DNA from: an uncultured Anaerococcus sp.
Lineage (GTDB): Bacteria; Bacillota; Clostridia; Tissierellales; Peptoniphilaceae
Assembly (NCBI RefSeq): GCF_937934665.1
Contig: NZ_CALGYW010000143.1
Location: forward strand, 1-15,162
DNA: 15,162 bases
Reading direction: 5' to 3'
Shown: piece by piece, positions 7,501 to 15,030 of the stretch
How the letters are laid out: each line of letters starts with the position of its first letter
Position numbering within the stretch: position 1 is the stretch's first letter
The notes under the pieces: generated by a model
Databases searched by the model: none
What the model was told of the DNA's origin: nothing
The model's input: only the letters and a program-made list of their open reading frames with translations
Made by a program: the position numbers and the translations under genes

Positions 7501-8764
7501 ATGAAAAAAGGAATTATAGAAGGTTTTTATGGGATACCGTGGACCTTTGAAGAAAGAAAGTCTATTATAAATTTCCTAGCCCAAATAGGAATGAATCAAT
7601 ATATTTATGCACCCAAAGATGATCCTTTTCACAATAAAAAGTGGAGAGAGCCTTATCCAAAAGATCAACTTGAGAAAATCAAGGTCCTAGCTGACCTTAG
7701 CAAAGAAAATGGCATAGACTTTACTGGGCCATCCATCCAGGTTAAAATCCCTTTGATTTTGATAAATATGAAGAAGAAATCGAAAAGATTTTTGCCAAAT
7801 ATGGATCCTTATTGGAAGTAGGGGTTAAGTCTTTTGGCTTGTGCATGGATGATATTGATAAAAATATCGCTTTTGAGAAAAGATTTGACCACATGAAGCT
7901 CATCAAGGACTTGGCAGATTTTGTCTATGATAAAACCGGAGAGAATCTCTACTTTGTCCATCCTTGGTACAACGATGACTGGATAGATGAAAAAGGTTAC
8001 GACTACGAAAAACTCCTAAAAAATATAGAAAATATTAATATAATGTGGACAGGAAACCAGGTAGTAGCCCCAATTCCTCATAAATCCAATGAAAAATTCA
8101 CCGAAAGAATCGGGAAAAAGCCCTACATCTGGTTTAACTGGCCGGTAAATGACTATAGGCCAGATGAAATTTTTCTAGAAGTCTTTGAGTTTTATGACTC
8201 AAGAGAGATAAATTTTGAAGGCTTTTACCTAAACCCAATGAACCAGGCTGAAACATCCAAGATTTCAATCTACGAGGCTAATGAATATTTAGAAGATTCA
8301 GAAAAATACGAACTGAAACAGCATTCAAAAAAGCACTTAAAGACCTAGAACCTAGTGCCTTTAAAGATTTAATAAAAATCGCGCCAAGCTTTTATAGCTC
8401 CTTGGTCTACGAAAGAACCGAAAGCAAGAAATTTACAGAAGATTATGAAATAAAAGCTGCCTTCAATGAGGAAAATACAGAAAAACTAAAAAAACTCCTA
8501 GAAGAGAAGTTAAAAAGGATAGAAAATTACCAAAAAAATTATTCAAATGAGGCGCTCTACAAAGAAATAAAGCCTTTTGTAACAAGCTTAAAACTCCTAA
8601 GCAAGGCAACCCTGGAAAAGCTTGATGAAAACAAAAAAGAAGCTCAAATCCTTTATGAAAAAGCAAAAAATATAAAAATTGAGATTTTAAAAGAAGATGG
8701 TCTTGATCAAATAAAAGTGAAAACTAGCGGGGTAATTGAAGAGATTTACGGAGGACTAGGCTAG
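7501..8764 (+). pseudogene. Broken GH84 beta-N-acetylglucosaminidase (O-GlcNAcase-like)
   Basis: Glycoside hydrolase family 84 removes terminal beta-linked GlcNAc by substrate-assisted catalysis. The reading is split over three frames. Frame 1 (from ATG 7501, GGAG at 7491-7494) gives IEGFYGIPWTFEER and YIYAPKDDPFHNKKWREPYP. A base is lost near 7719-7724, where GACTTTACTGG would restore DFYWAIHPG with one more T. The second frame has TAA at 7743-7745, then runs on with FGLCMDDI containing the catalytic Asp pair (codons 7848-7853), WTGNQVVAPIPH, WFNWPVNDYRPDE and NPMNQAETSK. A second base is lost near 8311, where an extra A restores KYETETAFKKAL. The third frame continues to TAG 8762-8764 through a helical region. 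Restored, it would be about 421 residues, the size of a complete stand-alone bacterial enzyme. There is no signal peptide. Neither break sits on a slippery heptamer. Confidence 0.85.
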
Positions 8765-9228
8765 GGATAGCAAGAGGACTTAAAGAGTATATAAAATTTA
8801 TACACAAGCAAGGCTAACTGGTTAAAGCGCTCTTTTATAGATATGGGTATTTTAAATTAACCTCTGATAATAATTATTTTGAATTAATAACCGTGAACTA
8901 CAGATCCATCAATAGAAAAAACTATAGAGCTCTCTCACATTCGTTCGAAACGAATTTCTGGGATATTTACTTAAAAATAGAGTAGATACAATATGCCAAT
9001 ATACAAAAGCAAAACCATAAGAAATCTTTGTTATTATTTGTACATTAAGATTAGGGCTCACATCTTTTAAGCAATAATTTCTAATCGGAGGCCCAGTAAA
9101 GAAAACTTATCTAAGTAGAATAAAAATTTATAATATAAGATCCAAGTTAATAATGAAGACATATAAAATAATCCTGGATTAGTATCCTAGCCTCATCTAG
9201 TGAAAAAATCGCCTTGATAAATATAAAG
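8765..9228. other. Long non-coding stretch, possibly decayed sequence
   Basis: About 460 bases without a gene I can support. All frames are interrupted and short ATG reading frames (for example 8993-9070, 25 codons) lack ribosome binding sites. One plus-strand frame is open from 8815 to 8984 without a start codon, and would extend upstream across a single stop at 8812-8814. A small inverted repeat, ATTCGTT/AACGAAT around CGA, lies at 8939-8955. I see no tRNA, riboswitch, or mobile-element ends. It follows a pseudogene, so it may be remains of a lost gene, but nothing is recognisable. Confidence 0.5.
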
Positions 9229-9261
9229 GCCAGACAAATTACTTTGTCTGGCGATTTTTTT
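9203..9261. terminator. Terminator between converging units, with a competing outer repeat
   Basis: GCCAGACAAA (9229-9238) and TTTGTCTGGC (9243-9252) form a perfect ten-pair hairpin with loop TTAC. On the plus strand it is followed by GA and seven T residues (9255-9261), a strong terminator for rightward transcription. An outer pair, AAAAAATCGCC (9203-9213) and GGCGATTTTTT (9250-9260), overlaps the inner stem by three bases. On the minus strand that outer stem ends in six T residues, so it could terminate pncB mRNA. Confidence 0.8.
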
Positions 9262-9266
9262 ATTTA

Positions 9267-10709
9267 TTATTTTGATTTTGCTTCTAAAATTAGTTTTTGT
9301 TTGAGGTTCCAAAGTTTTTGGGAAAGGTCAACGTAATAATTGTGTGGGGTGTCATATCTTTTTACCTCATCCCATAGACTTGCGACTTCTTTTTTCCTAT
9401 AGTCAGCTATTTCATCAAGGCTTGGTTCGTCATAAACAAGTTCGCCGTCTTTAAAGATAGGAACTTGCATTTCTCTTGCAGTATAATTTTTCATCTTTTT
9501 CATCTTCCAGGTGAAAAGCGGGTCGAAGATTACAAGAGGTTCGCTATCATCAATTTTTTCATCTCTTATGGCTATATAATCAGCTTCAGCCTTGCCTGTT
9601 TCTTTATCGTAGAGCCTGTAAACTTTTTTAAAGCCTGGGGTTGTAATTTTTTCCACGTTTTCAGAGACTTTGATTTTTGCCTCAAGGTCACCGTCTTTTT
9701 CTATAGCGACAAGCTTATAAACTCCACCAAAAACTGGGTCAGACTTGGCTGTTATAAGTCTTTCTCCTATACCAAAGGAGTCAATCTTTGCTCCTTGGGC
9801 TAGGAGGGATTCGATTTTAAATTCATCTAGGGAGTTTGAGGCAACTATGGTGAAGTCATGAAATCCATTTGCGTCAAGTCTTTTTCTAACTTCTTTTGAA
9901 AGGTAAGCGAGGTCTCCTGAGTCAATCCTAACTCCGCCTGTAAGTCCCTTTGGTACAAGTTCTTCCTTAAAAATCTTCATGGCATTTTCAAGGCCTGATT
10001 CTAGAGTATCGTAGGTATCTATTAATAATATGCAGTTTTCTGGATACATCTTTGCATAGGTTTTAAAGGCTTCATATTCTGTATCGAAGGCTTGAATCCA
10101 AGAGTGGGCCATGGTTCCAGATGCCCTAAAGCCGTATTTCTGAGCTGAATATGAATTGGATGTAATTGGTGCTCCACCGATATAGGCTGCCCTTGCTCCT
10201 GTGATAGATGCGTCAGCTCCTTGAGCACGTCTTGCCCCAAATTCCATTACTAGCCTATCGCCAGCAGAGGAGACAATCCTATTTGTTTTTGTTGCTATTA
10301 GTGAATTAAAATTCATTGATAAAAGCAGGTAGGTTTCAATTATAGAACATTCTATGATTGGTGCCTTGACTGTAACTATCGGTTCTCCAGGAAACATAAC
10401 TGATCCTTCAGGAAAGGCATAGACGTCTCCTGTAAATTTGAAGTTTCTTAAATAGTCTAAAAATCCTTCGGAAAAATCTCCTTGAGACTTGAAAAATTCT
10501 ATGTCTTCTTCTGTGAAGTGGAGGTTTTTGATATAGGATATTATATCATTAAGACCTGCAAAAATAGCGTAACCACCACCATCTGGGTTTTTCCTATAAA
10601 AGGCATCAAAGACAGCGGTTGTTTCTTTCATTCCGTTTTCGTAATAACCATTGGCCATAGTAAATTCATAAAAATCACTAAGCATGGTTAGGTTTCTTAT
10701 TTCTTTCAT
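9267..10709 (-). CDS. pncB: Nicotinate phosphoribosyltransferase
   Basis: NAD salvage enzyme in the cytosol that joins nicotinate to PRPP, driven by ATP, to make nicotinate mononucleotide. The 480-residue length matches the Firmicute form. Landmarks are the N-terminal LTMLSDFYEFTMANGYY, the EFGARRAQG segment (156-164), and SGTMAHSWIQAF with His202, the residue that is phosphorylated by ATP in this family. Further along, GGVRIDSGDLAYLSKEVR and ASNSLDEF form the phosphoribosyl-binding core. The ATG at 10709 has AGAAGGAG close upstream (three bases between GGAG and the start). It stands alone on the minus strand, convergent with the pseudogene operon and divergent from the HAD gene. The 139-base divergent gap (10710-10848) is AT-rich with TATAAA-like boxes, but I cannot choose a pncB promoter or see an operator. 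Confidence 0.96.
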   Translation of the reverse strand: MKEIRNLTMLSDFYEFTMANGYYENGMKETTAVFDAFYRKNPDGGGYAIFAGLNDIISYIKNLHFTEEDIEFFKSQGDFSEGFLDYLRNFKFTGDVYAFPEGSVMFPGEPIVTVKAPIIECSIIETYLLLSMNFNSLIATKTNRIVSSAGDRLVMEFGARRAQGADASITGARAAYIGGAPITSNSYSAQKYGFRASGTMAHSWIQAFDTEYEAFKTYAKMYPENCILLIDTYDTLESGLENAMKIFKEELVPKGLTGGVRIDSGDLAYLSKEVRKRLDANGFHDFTIVASNSLDEFKIESLLAQGAKIDSFGIGERLITAKSDPVFGGVYKLVAIEKDGDLEAKIKVSENVEKITTPGFKKVYRLYDKETGKAEADYIAIRDEKIDDSEPLVIFDPLFTWKMKKMKNYTAREMQVPIFKDGELVYDEPSLDEIADYRKKEVASLWDEVKRYDTPHNYYVDLSQKLWNLKQKLILEAKSK

Positions 10710-10848
10710 AAACTCCTTCTTATACTTTCTTATCGGTATTTTTTTCTTATCTATATTTATACCCTAAAAGCAAAAATTTTCTTTAAATATTTATTTATAG
10801 GCAAATTTTCAAAGAAAAGTACAATAATAGAAAAAAGTGAGGAGAGAT

Positions 10849-11496
10849 ATGTATATATTTGATATAGATGGTACCTTGTTATACACAATAGATACCATAG
10901 CTTATTTTATAAATGAAACTTTAAAAATCTTTGGCTTGGATTCCTGTCCAAAGGATAAGGTAGAAGCCTTTGTAGGGAATGGCCCGGTTGTTCTTTGCGA
11001 GAAAACTCTTGATTATGTGGGAGCAGATAAGGATCCTAAATTTAGAAAGGACTTCCTTGATACTTACAACAAGGCCTACGATGATAACCCTGCCTATTTA
11101 ACTAAGGCCTACGACGGGGTAAAAGAATCCCTTTATGAGCTTAAGAAAACTGGTAAACCCCTAGTTTGTTTTTCTAATAAGCCAGATGAGACTTGTAAAA
11201 AAGTCATCCCTGCAGTTTTTGGTGAAGGGTTTTTTGATGATATCCTAGGTTTTAGGGGAGACTATGAGAGAAAGCCATCGCCAGCAGGGATTATGATCCT
11301 AAAAGAAAAGTTTGGTGTTGAATTTTCTGATATTATTTACTTTGGCGATAGCGAAGTAGATATGAAATGTGGGAAAAACGCAGGAATCTTTACTGTTGGG
11401 GTTTCTTGGGGCTTTAGAAATAGGAAGGTCCTTGAAGATGAAAAACCAGACCTAATAATAGATGATCCAAGTGAGCTTGTTATAAGGAGAGCCTAA
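10849..11496 (+). CDS. HAD-family hydrolase, phosphoglycolate phosphatase-like
   Basis: A 215-residue cytosolic phosphatase of HAD subfamily IA with a helical cap. The four motifs are intact: nucleophile Asp5 and general acid Asp7 in DIDGTL, Ser109 in CFSNKP, Lys142 in RKPSP, and Asp167 and Asp171 in FGDSEVDM. The cap lies between about residues 15 and 85. Phosphoglycolate is the commonest assigned substrate for this type, but sugar phosphates are equally possible. I use ATG 10849 because it gives MYIFDIDGTL and has GAGGAG at 10839-10844; a GTG at 10837 overlaps that site. A TACAAT box at 10820-10825 may be the -10, without a clear -35. The stop overlaps the EIIB start by one base (TAATG), so the two are translationally coupled. 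Confidence 0.88.
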   Translation: MYIFDIDGTLLYTIDTIAYFINETLKIFGLDSCPKDKVEAFVGNGPVVLCEKTLDYVGADKDPKFRKDFLDTYNKAYDDNPAYLTKAYDGVKESLYELKKTGKPLVCFSNKPDETCKKVIPAVFGEGFFDDILGFRGDYERKPSPAGIMILKEKFGVEFSDIIYFGDSEVDMKCGKNAGIFTVGVSWGFRNRKVLEDEKPDLIIDDPSELVIRRA

Positions 11497-11981
11497 TGGG
11501 AAAGATAGGCTTAGCAAGAGTTGACTCTAGGCTTGCCCATAGTCAGATGGTAAAAATGTGGGGCGAAAAATATGGCCTAAAAAAAGTGATTATAGCAAAT
11601 GACCTTACAGCAAGCGATTCTATAAGAGTCGAAGTAATGGACCTTACTGTTCCAGAAGAGATAGGGTCTTTTTATTTAAAAGTGGCGGATGTAGGGGATT
11701 TTCTTAAAAAAAACGAAGGGTCTTACCTACTTTTGCTAGAAAGTACTAGCGATTTAGATAAAATCCTCGACCAAGGTATAAGGATAGAAGAAGTAAATCT
11801 TGGTATCATCCACTTATCCAAGGGCAAAAAGTCTTTAACAGAGCTTGTAGCCTTAGATGATGAAGATTTGAGGATACTAAAGAAAATCAAAGATAAGGGT
11901 ATAAAAATTTCTGTAAAGAAACTTCCTCAAGACCTAGATGAAATTGATAAATTAGAGATTAAATTTAGGGAAAAATATTAA
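11496..11981 (+). CDS. Orphan PTS EIIB component, mannose/fructose/sorbose family
   Basis: A 161-residue protein resembling the EIIB domain of the mannose-family phosphotransferase system, which accepts phosphate from EIIA on a histidine and passes it to sugar. It begins IGLARVDSRLAHSQMVKMW, matching the family's RxDxRLxHGQV motif, with His15 as the expected phosphorylation site; Gly after His is replaced by Ser16. The rest fits the fold: IIANDLTASDSIR, VNLGIIHLSKGKKSLTE, then a charged C-terminus. No EIIA, EIIC or EIID gene is in the window, so transport by this locus alone is unlikely. A regulatory or substrate-binding role, or service to a remote transporter, is inference. AAGGAG at 11484-11489 lies six bases before the ATG, inside the HAD gene. 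Confidence 0.8.
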   Translation: MGKIGLARVDSRLAHSQMVKMWGEKYGLKKVIIANDLTASDSIRVEVMDLTVPEEIGSFYLKVADVGDFLKKNEGSYLLLLESTSDLDKILDQGIRIEEVNLGIIHLSKGKKSLTELVALDDEDLRILKKIKDKGIKISVKKLPQDLDEIDKLEIKFREKY

Positions 11982-11984
11982 AAA

Positions 11985-12007
11985 GACCTTGACAAGGTTG
12001 ATTTTTG
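11985..12007 (+). terminator. Short terminator after the EIIB gene
   Basis: GACCTT (11985-11990) pairs with AAGGTT (11994-11999) over loop GAC, five Watson-Crick pairs plus one G-T, followed by GATTTTTG. The stem is short, so efficiency is uncertain. It overlaps the -35 region of gltX. Confidence 0.45.
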
Positions 12008-12026
12008 TAGTAATAGATGTTATAAT
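11998..12026 (+). promoter_or_regulatory. Promoter of gltX-cysS-rlmB
   Basis: TTGATT (11998-12003) and TATAAT (12021-12026) are 17 bases apart, and TGT directly before the TATAAT makes it an extended -10. The start should be near 12033, giving a leader of about 98 bases. A second possible promoter overlaps: perfect TTGACA at 11989-11994 with TAATAG at 12011-12016. Confidence 0.75.
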
Positions 12027-12052
12027 TAGATAAGTTAAGGTTAAGTTTGTGG

Positions 12053-12069
12053 GGGAAGTTTTACTTCCC
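12053..12069 (+). promoter_or_regulatory. Hairpin in the gltX leader
   Basis: GGGAAGT and ACTTCCC form a perfect seven-pair stem with loop TTT, followed by TTATTTAC. It might pause or attenuate transcription. The leader lacks the T-box consensus and a specifier stem I can recognise, so tRNA-sensing control is not supported. Confidence 0.4.
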
Positions 12070-12130
12070 TTATTTACTTAGCTATCCAAATGAGAATTTG
12101 AAAATGAATTTATATAAAAAGGAGTTATAA

Positions 12131-13612
12131 ATGAGTGAAGTTAGAGTAAGATTTGCACCATCTCCAACAGGATATCTGCATATAGGTGGCCTTAGGACAG
12201 CCCTATTTAACTACCTATACGCAAGACACACTGGCGGTAAGATGATTTTAAGAATAGAAGATACAGACAGGACCAGATTTGTAGAAGGAGCCTTAGAAAA
12301 TCTACTTAAGGCCCTAGATTGGTCTGGAGTTGAAATTGACGAAGGTGTCATGCTTGATGAAAATGGTCTTGTTACAGAAAAAGGTGACTTTGGCCCATAT
12401 ATCCAATCTGAAAGGGTAGAAAAAGGCATCTATGATAAATACATCGAAAAATTAATTGAAGAAGGCAAGGCTTACTACTGCTTCTGCTCCCAAGAAAGAG
12501 TTGATAAGGTTAGAGATCAAATGAGAGCTGACGGTCTTACACCAAAATACGACGGCCTTTGCAGATCTATTCCTCTAGAAGAAGCAAAACAAAGAGTTGC
12601 AAATGGGGAAGAGCACACAGTTAGACTTAAGCTTCCAAAAGACTATGAAATTTCCTTTGAAGATAGAATTAAAGGTAAGATTAGCTTTAATACTGATGAC
12701 CAAGACGACCAAGTCCTTATAAAAAGAGATGGTTACCCAACCTACCACTTTGCGGTAGTAGTAGATGACCACTTGATGGGTATTACCCACGTAGTTCGTG
12801 GAGATGAGTGGATTTCATCAACACCAAAACACGTTTACCTATACGAAGCCTTTGGCTGGGATGCTCCAGAATATATCCACCTACCTACAGTTTTAAATAA
12901 AGACCACAAAAAATACTCAAAGAGAAACGGCGACGGCATGGTAGAAGACTTTATCGAAGAAGGTTACATGCCAGAAGGCCTTATAAACTTCTTATCACTC
13001 CTAGGTTGGTCACCAGATAGCGAAGAGGAAATCTTCACTATAGAAGAACTTGCTAAACAATTTGACTTTGACAGGGTAAATAAGACTGGTGCTGTTTTTG
13101 ACAAGAGAAAACTAGACTGGGTAAACGGACATTATGTAAGAGAATTATCTGCCGAAAAGCTTGCAGAAGACATCAAGCCTTACATGGTAAAGTCAGGTCT
13201 AATTGACGACTCTTATGATCAAGACAAACTAGTTTTACTTGCGGAAACTTGGCAATCAGCTATAGATAAGTTCTCAGATGCACCAGAACTTGCTAAAAAT
13301 TACTATATAAAAAGCGAAGACATCGACTTTGATGAAGACGCCAAAGAAGCAATTTCAACTGACGATGCCAAGACCCTCTTCAATGCCTTTTTAAACAAAC
13401 TTGAAGAAGTTGATGAAATTGATGCTGATTTTGCCAAATCAGTTATGAAAACTATCCAAAAGGAAACAGGTATTAAGGGTAAGAACCTATGGTTCCCAGT
13501 AAGGGCTGCAGTAACAGGATCAGTTCACGGACCAGACCTTTCAAATGCCTTTTTAATCATGGGCAAGAACCTAGTTAAGGATAGACTTGAATACGCAAGG
13601 GATAATTTTTAA
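12131..13612 (+). CDS. gltX: Glutamyl-tRNA synthetase
   Basis: Class I aminoacyl-tRNA synthetase charging tRNA-Glu in the cytosol. At 493 residues it has the usual length. The HIGH-type signature is SPTGYLHIGG (11-20), the second signature is KYSKR (261-265), and a zinc-finger-like CFCS with a later YDGLC sits in the inserted domain. VRGDEWISSTPKHVYLYEAFGW is the typical active-site helix region. The C-terminal anticodon-binding part is complete. AAGGAG ends six bases before the ATG. In many Firmicutes without GlnRS this enzyme also misacylates tRNA-Gln for GatCAB to amidate; whether that is so here cannot be read from the window. It leads the gltX-cysS-rlmB unit, and its stop overlaps the cysS start by one base. 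Confidence 0.97.
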   Translation: MSEVRVRFAPSPTGYLHIGGLRTALFNYLYARHTGGKMILRIEDTDRTRFVEGALENLLKALDWSGVEIDEGVMLDENGLVTEKGDFGPYIQSERVEKGIYDKYIEKLIEEGKAYYCFCSQERVDKVRDQMRADGLTPKYDGLCRSIPLEEAKQRVANGEEHTVRLKLPKDYEISFEDRIKGKISFNTDDQDDQVLIKRDGYPTYHFAVVVDDHLMGITHVVRGDEWISSTPKHVYLYEAFGWDAPEYIHLPTVLNKDHKKYSKRNGDGMVEDFIEEGYMPEGLINFLSLLGWSPDSEEEIFTIEELAKQFDFDRVNKTGAVFDKRKLDWVNGHYVRELSAEKLAEDIKPYMVKSGLIDDSYDQDKLVLLAETWQSAIDKFSDAPELAKNYYIKSEDIDFDEDAKEAISTDDAKTLFNAFLNKLEEVDEIDADFAKSVMKTIQKETGIKGKNLWFPVRAAVTGSVHGPDLSNAFLIMGKNLVKDRLEYARDNF

Positions 13613-15030
13613 TGAAGATTTATAATACTCTTAGCCGCTCTAAGGAAGTATTTAAACCAATAGAAGAAGGAAAAATCAGGATGTACGTCTGCGGACCTAC
13701 AGTCTATGATTATATGCATATAGGTAACGCTAGACCCCTGGTAGTCTTTGACACCTTTAGGCGTTTTGCCCAGTACAGGGGTTATGATGTAACCTATGTA
13801 GTAAACTTTACCGATGTTGATGATAAGATTATAAAAAAATCTATCGAAGAGGGAATAACCACCAAGGAAGTTACAGACCGCTACATTGCCCAATATATGA
13901 CAGATGCCAAGGCCCTTAACCTTGACGAGGAAGATACTATCCACCCAAGGGCAACCGAGGTAATGGATGATATCATAGACTTTGTAAAGGGTCTAATTGA
14001 TAAGGGTATGGCATACGTTTCAGATGGCGATGTTTACTTTGACGTAAGTAAAAAATCTGACTACGGAAAATTATCTCGTAAAAACCTTGAGGATTTAGTT
14101 CACGGTGCAAGCCAAAGACTTGATGATAAAGATGCTGGTAAGAAGAAAAATCCAGCAGACTTTACCCTTTGGAAGAAAACTAAACTAGAAGGCGAAGTCG
14201 CTTGGGATAGCCCATGGGGTAAGGGTAGACCTGGTTGGCATATAGAATGCTCTACCATGAATAAGAAAATCCTTGGAGATACCATAGATATCCACGCTGG
14301 CGGGGAAGATTTGGAATTTCCTCACCACGAAAACGAAATCGCCCAATCTGAAGGCCTAAATGACGTGACCTTTGCCAACTACTGGATGCATAACGGCATG
14401 ATCCAGGTTAATGGTTCAAAGATGAGTAAGTCAGTTGGAAACTTCTTTACCCTCGATGATATCAAGAAGGAATACGACCTAATGACCATTAGGTTTTGGC
14501 TTTTAACTACTTCTTATAGGCAGCCAATTAACTTTACCAAGGAAATAATTGACCAAGCCCAAGCCTCCCTAGATAGGCTAGACAATGCTTATTTTAAGGC
14601 AGAAGAGCTAGTGGGAAATGCAAGCGATAAAGAAATTTCAGATAGAGAAAAAGACTTACTTCAAACCCTAGAGGCTAAGGAAGATGAATTTATAAGGGTA
14701 ATGGAAGATGACCTAAATACAGCAGATGCCATTACAGTTTTATTTGACCTAGCTAAGTTTATAAATACCAACCTAACAACTGATTCTTCAAAAGACTTTG
14801 TAGAAAAAACCTTTAAAACCTATGCTAGACTCTTTGACGTTTTAGGTTTAATTGCCAAGAAAAAGGAAGCAGAAGTAGATGAAGCTTTTATAGAAGAAAA
14901 AATAGCAGAAAGAAACGAAGCTAAGAAAAATAGAGACTTTGCTACAGCTGATAAGATTAGAGATGAGCTTAAAGATATGGGCATTATCCTAAAAGATACC
15001 AGAGAAGGTACCAAGTGGGAGATAGGCTGA
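13612..15030 (+). CDS. cysS: Cysteinyl-tRNA synthetase
   Basis: Class I synthetase charging tRNA-Cys; monomeric, cytosolic, 472 residues, the family's usual size. Zinc ligands that select cysteine are Cys27 in CGPTVYDYMHIGN, Cys213 in WHIEC, and His238 and Glu242 in PHHENE, matching the E. coli set with a constant offset of four for the last three. The HIGH motif reads HIGN (36-39) and KMSKS is at 270-274. The C-terminal anticodon-binding helices end in KDTREGTKWEI, the typical tail. The ATG at 13612 overlaps the gltX stop in TAATG, and only a distant AGGG precedes it, so translation is probably coupled to gltX. The TGA overlaps the next start by one base. Confidence 0.97.
   Translation: MKIYNTLSRSKEVFKPIEEGKIRMYVCGPTVYDYMHIGNARPLVVFDTFRRFAQYRGYDVTYVVNFTDVDDKIIKKSIEEGITTKEVTDRYIAQYMTDAKALNLDEEDTIHPRATEVMDDIIDFVKGLIDKGMAYVSDGDVYFDVSKKSDYGKLSRKNLEDLVHGASQRLDDKDAGKKKNPADFTLWKKTKLEGEVAWDSPWGKGRPGWHIECSTMNKKILGDTIDIHAGGEDLEFPHHENEIAQSEGLNDVTFANYWMHNGMIQVNGSKMSKSVGNFFTLDDIKKEYDLMTIRFWLLTTSYRQPINFTKEIIDQAQASLDRLDNAYFKAEELVGNASDKEISDREKDLLQTLEAKEDEFIRVMEDDLNTADAITVLFDLAKFINTNLTTDSSKDFVEKTFKTYARLFDVLGLIAKKKEAEVDEAFIEEKIAERNEAKKNRDFATADKIRDELKDMGIILKDTREGTKWEIG

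Noticed and set aside
7717..7745. Programmed -1 frameshifting in the GH84 gene
   Set aside because: No slippery heptamer is in the correct frame, a stop codon (7743-7745) lies in the destination frame, and a second unrelated shift is needed near 8311.
8993..9070. Small reading frame of 25 codons in the non-coding gap
   Set aside because: No ribosome binding site, no recognisable product, and expected by chance in AT-rich DNA.
9049..9095. Possible structured RNA (GATTAG/CTAATC and GGGC/GGCCC pairings)
   Set aside because: The pairings are short, conflict with each other and match no RNA family I know.
9465..9803. Plus-strand reading frame opposite pncB
   Set aside because: It is antisense to a well-supported enzyme gene, with a low-complexity Phe-rich product and no start signals.
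12049..12081. Ten-codon leader peptide (GTG ... TAG) before gltX
   Set aside because: It has only one Glu codon, no clear ribosome binding site and no attenuator pair tied to it.
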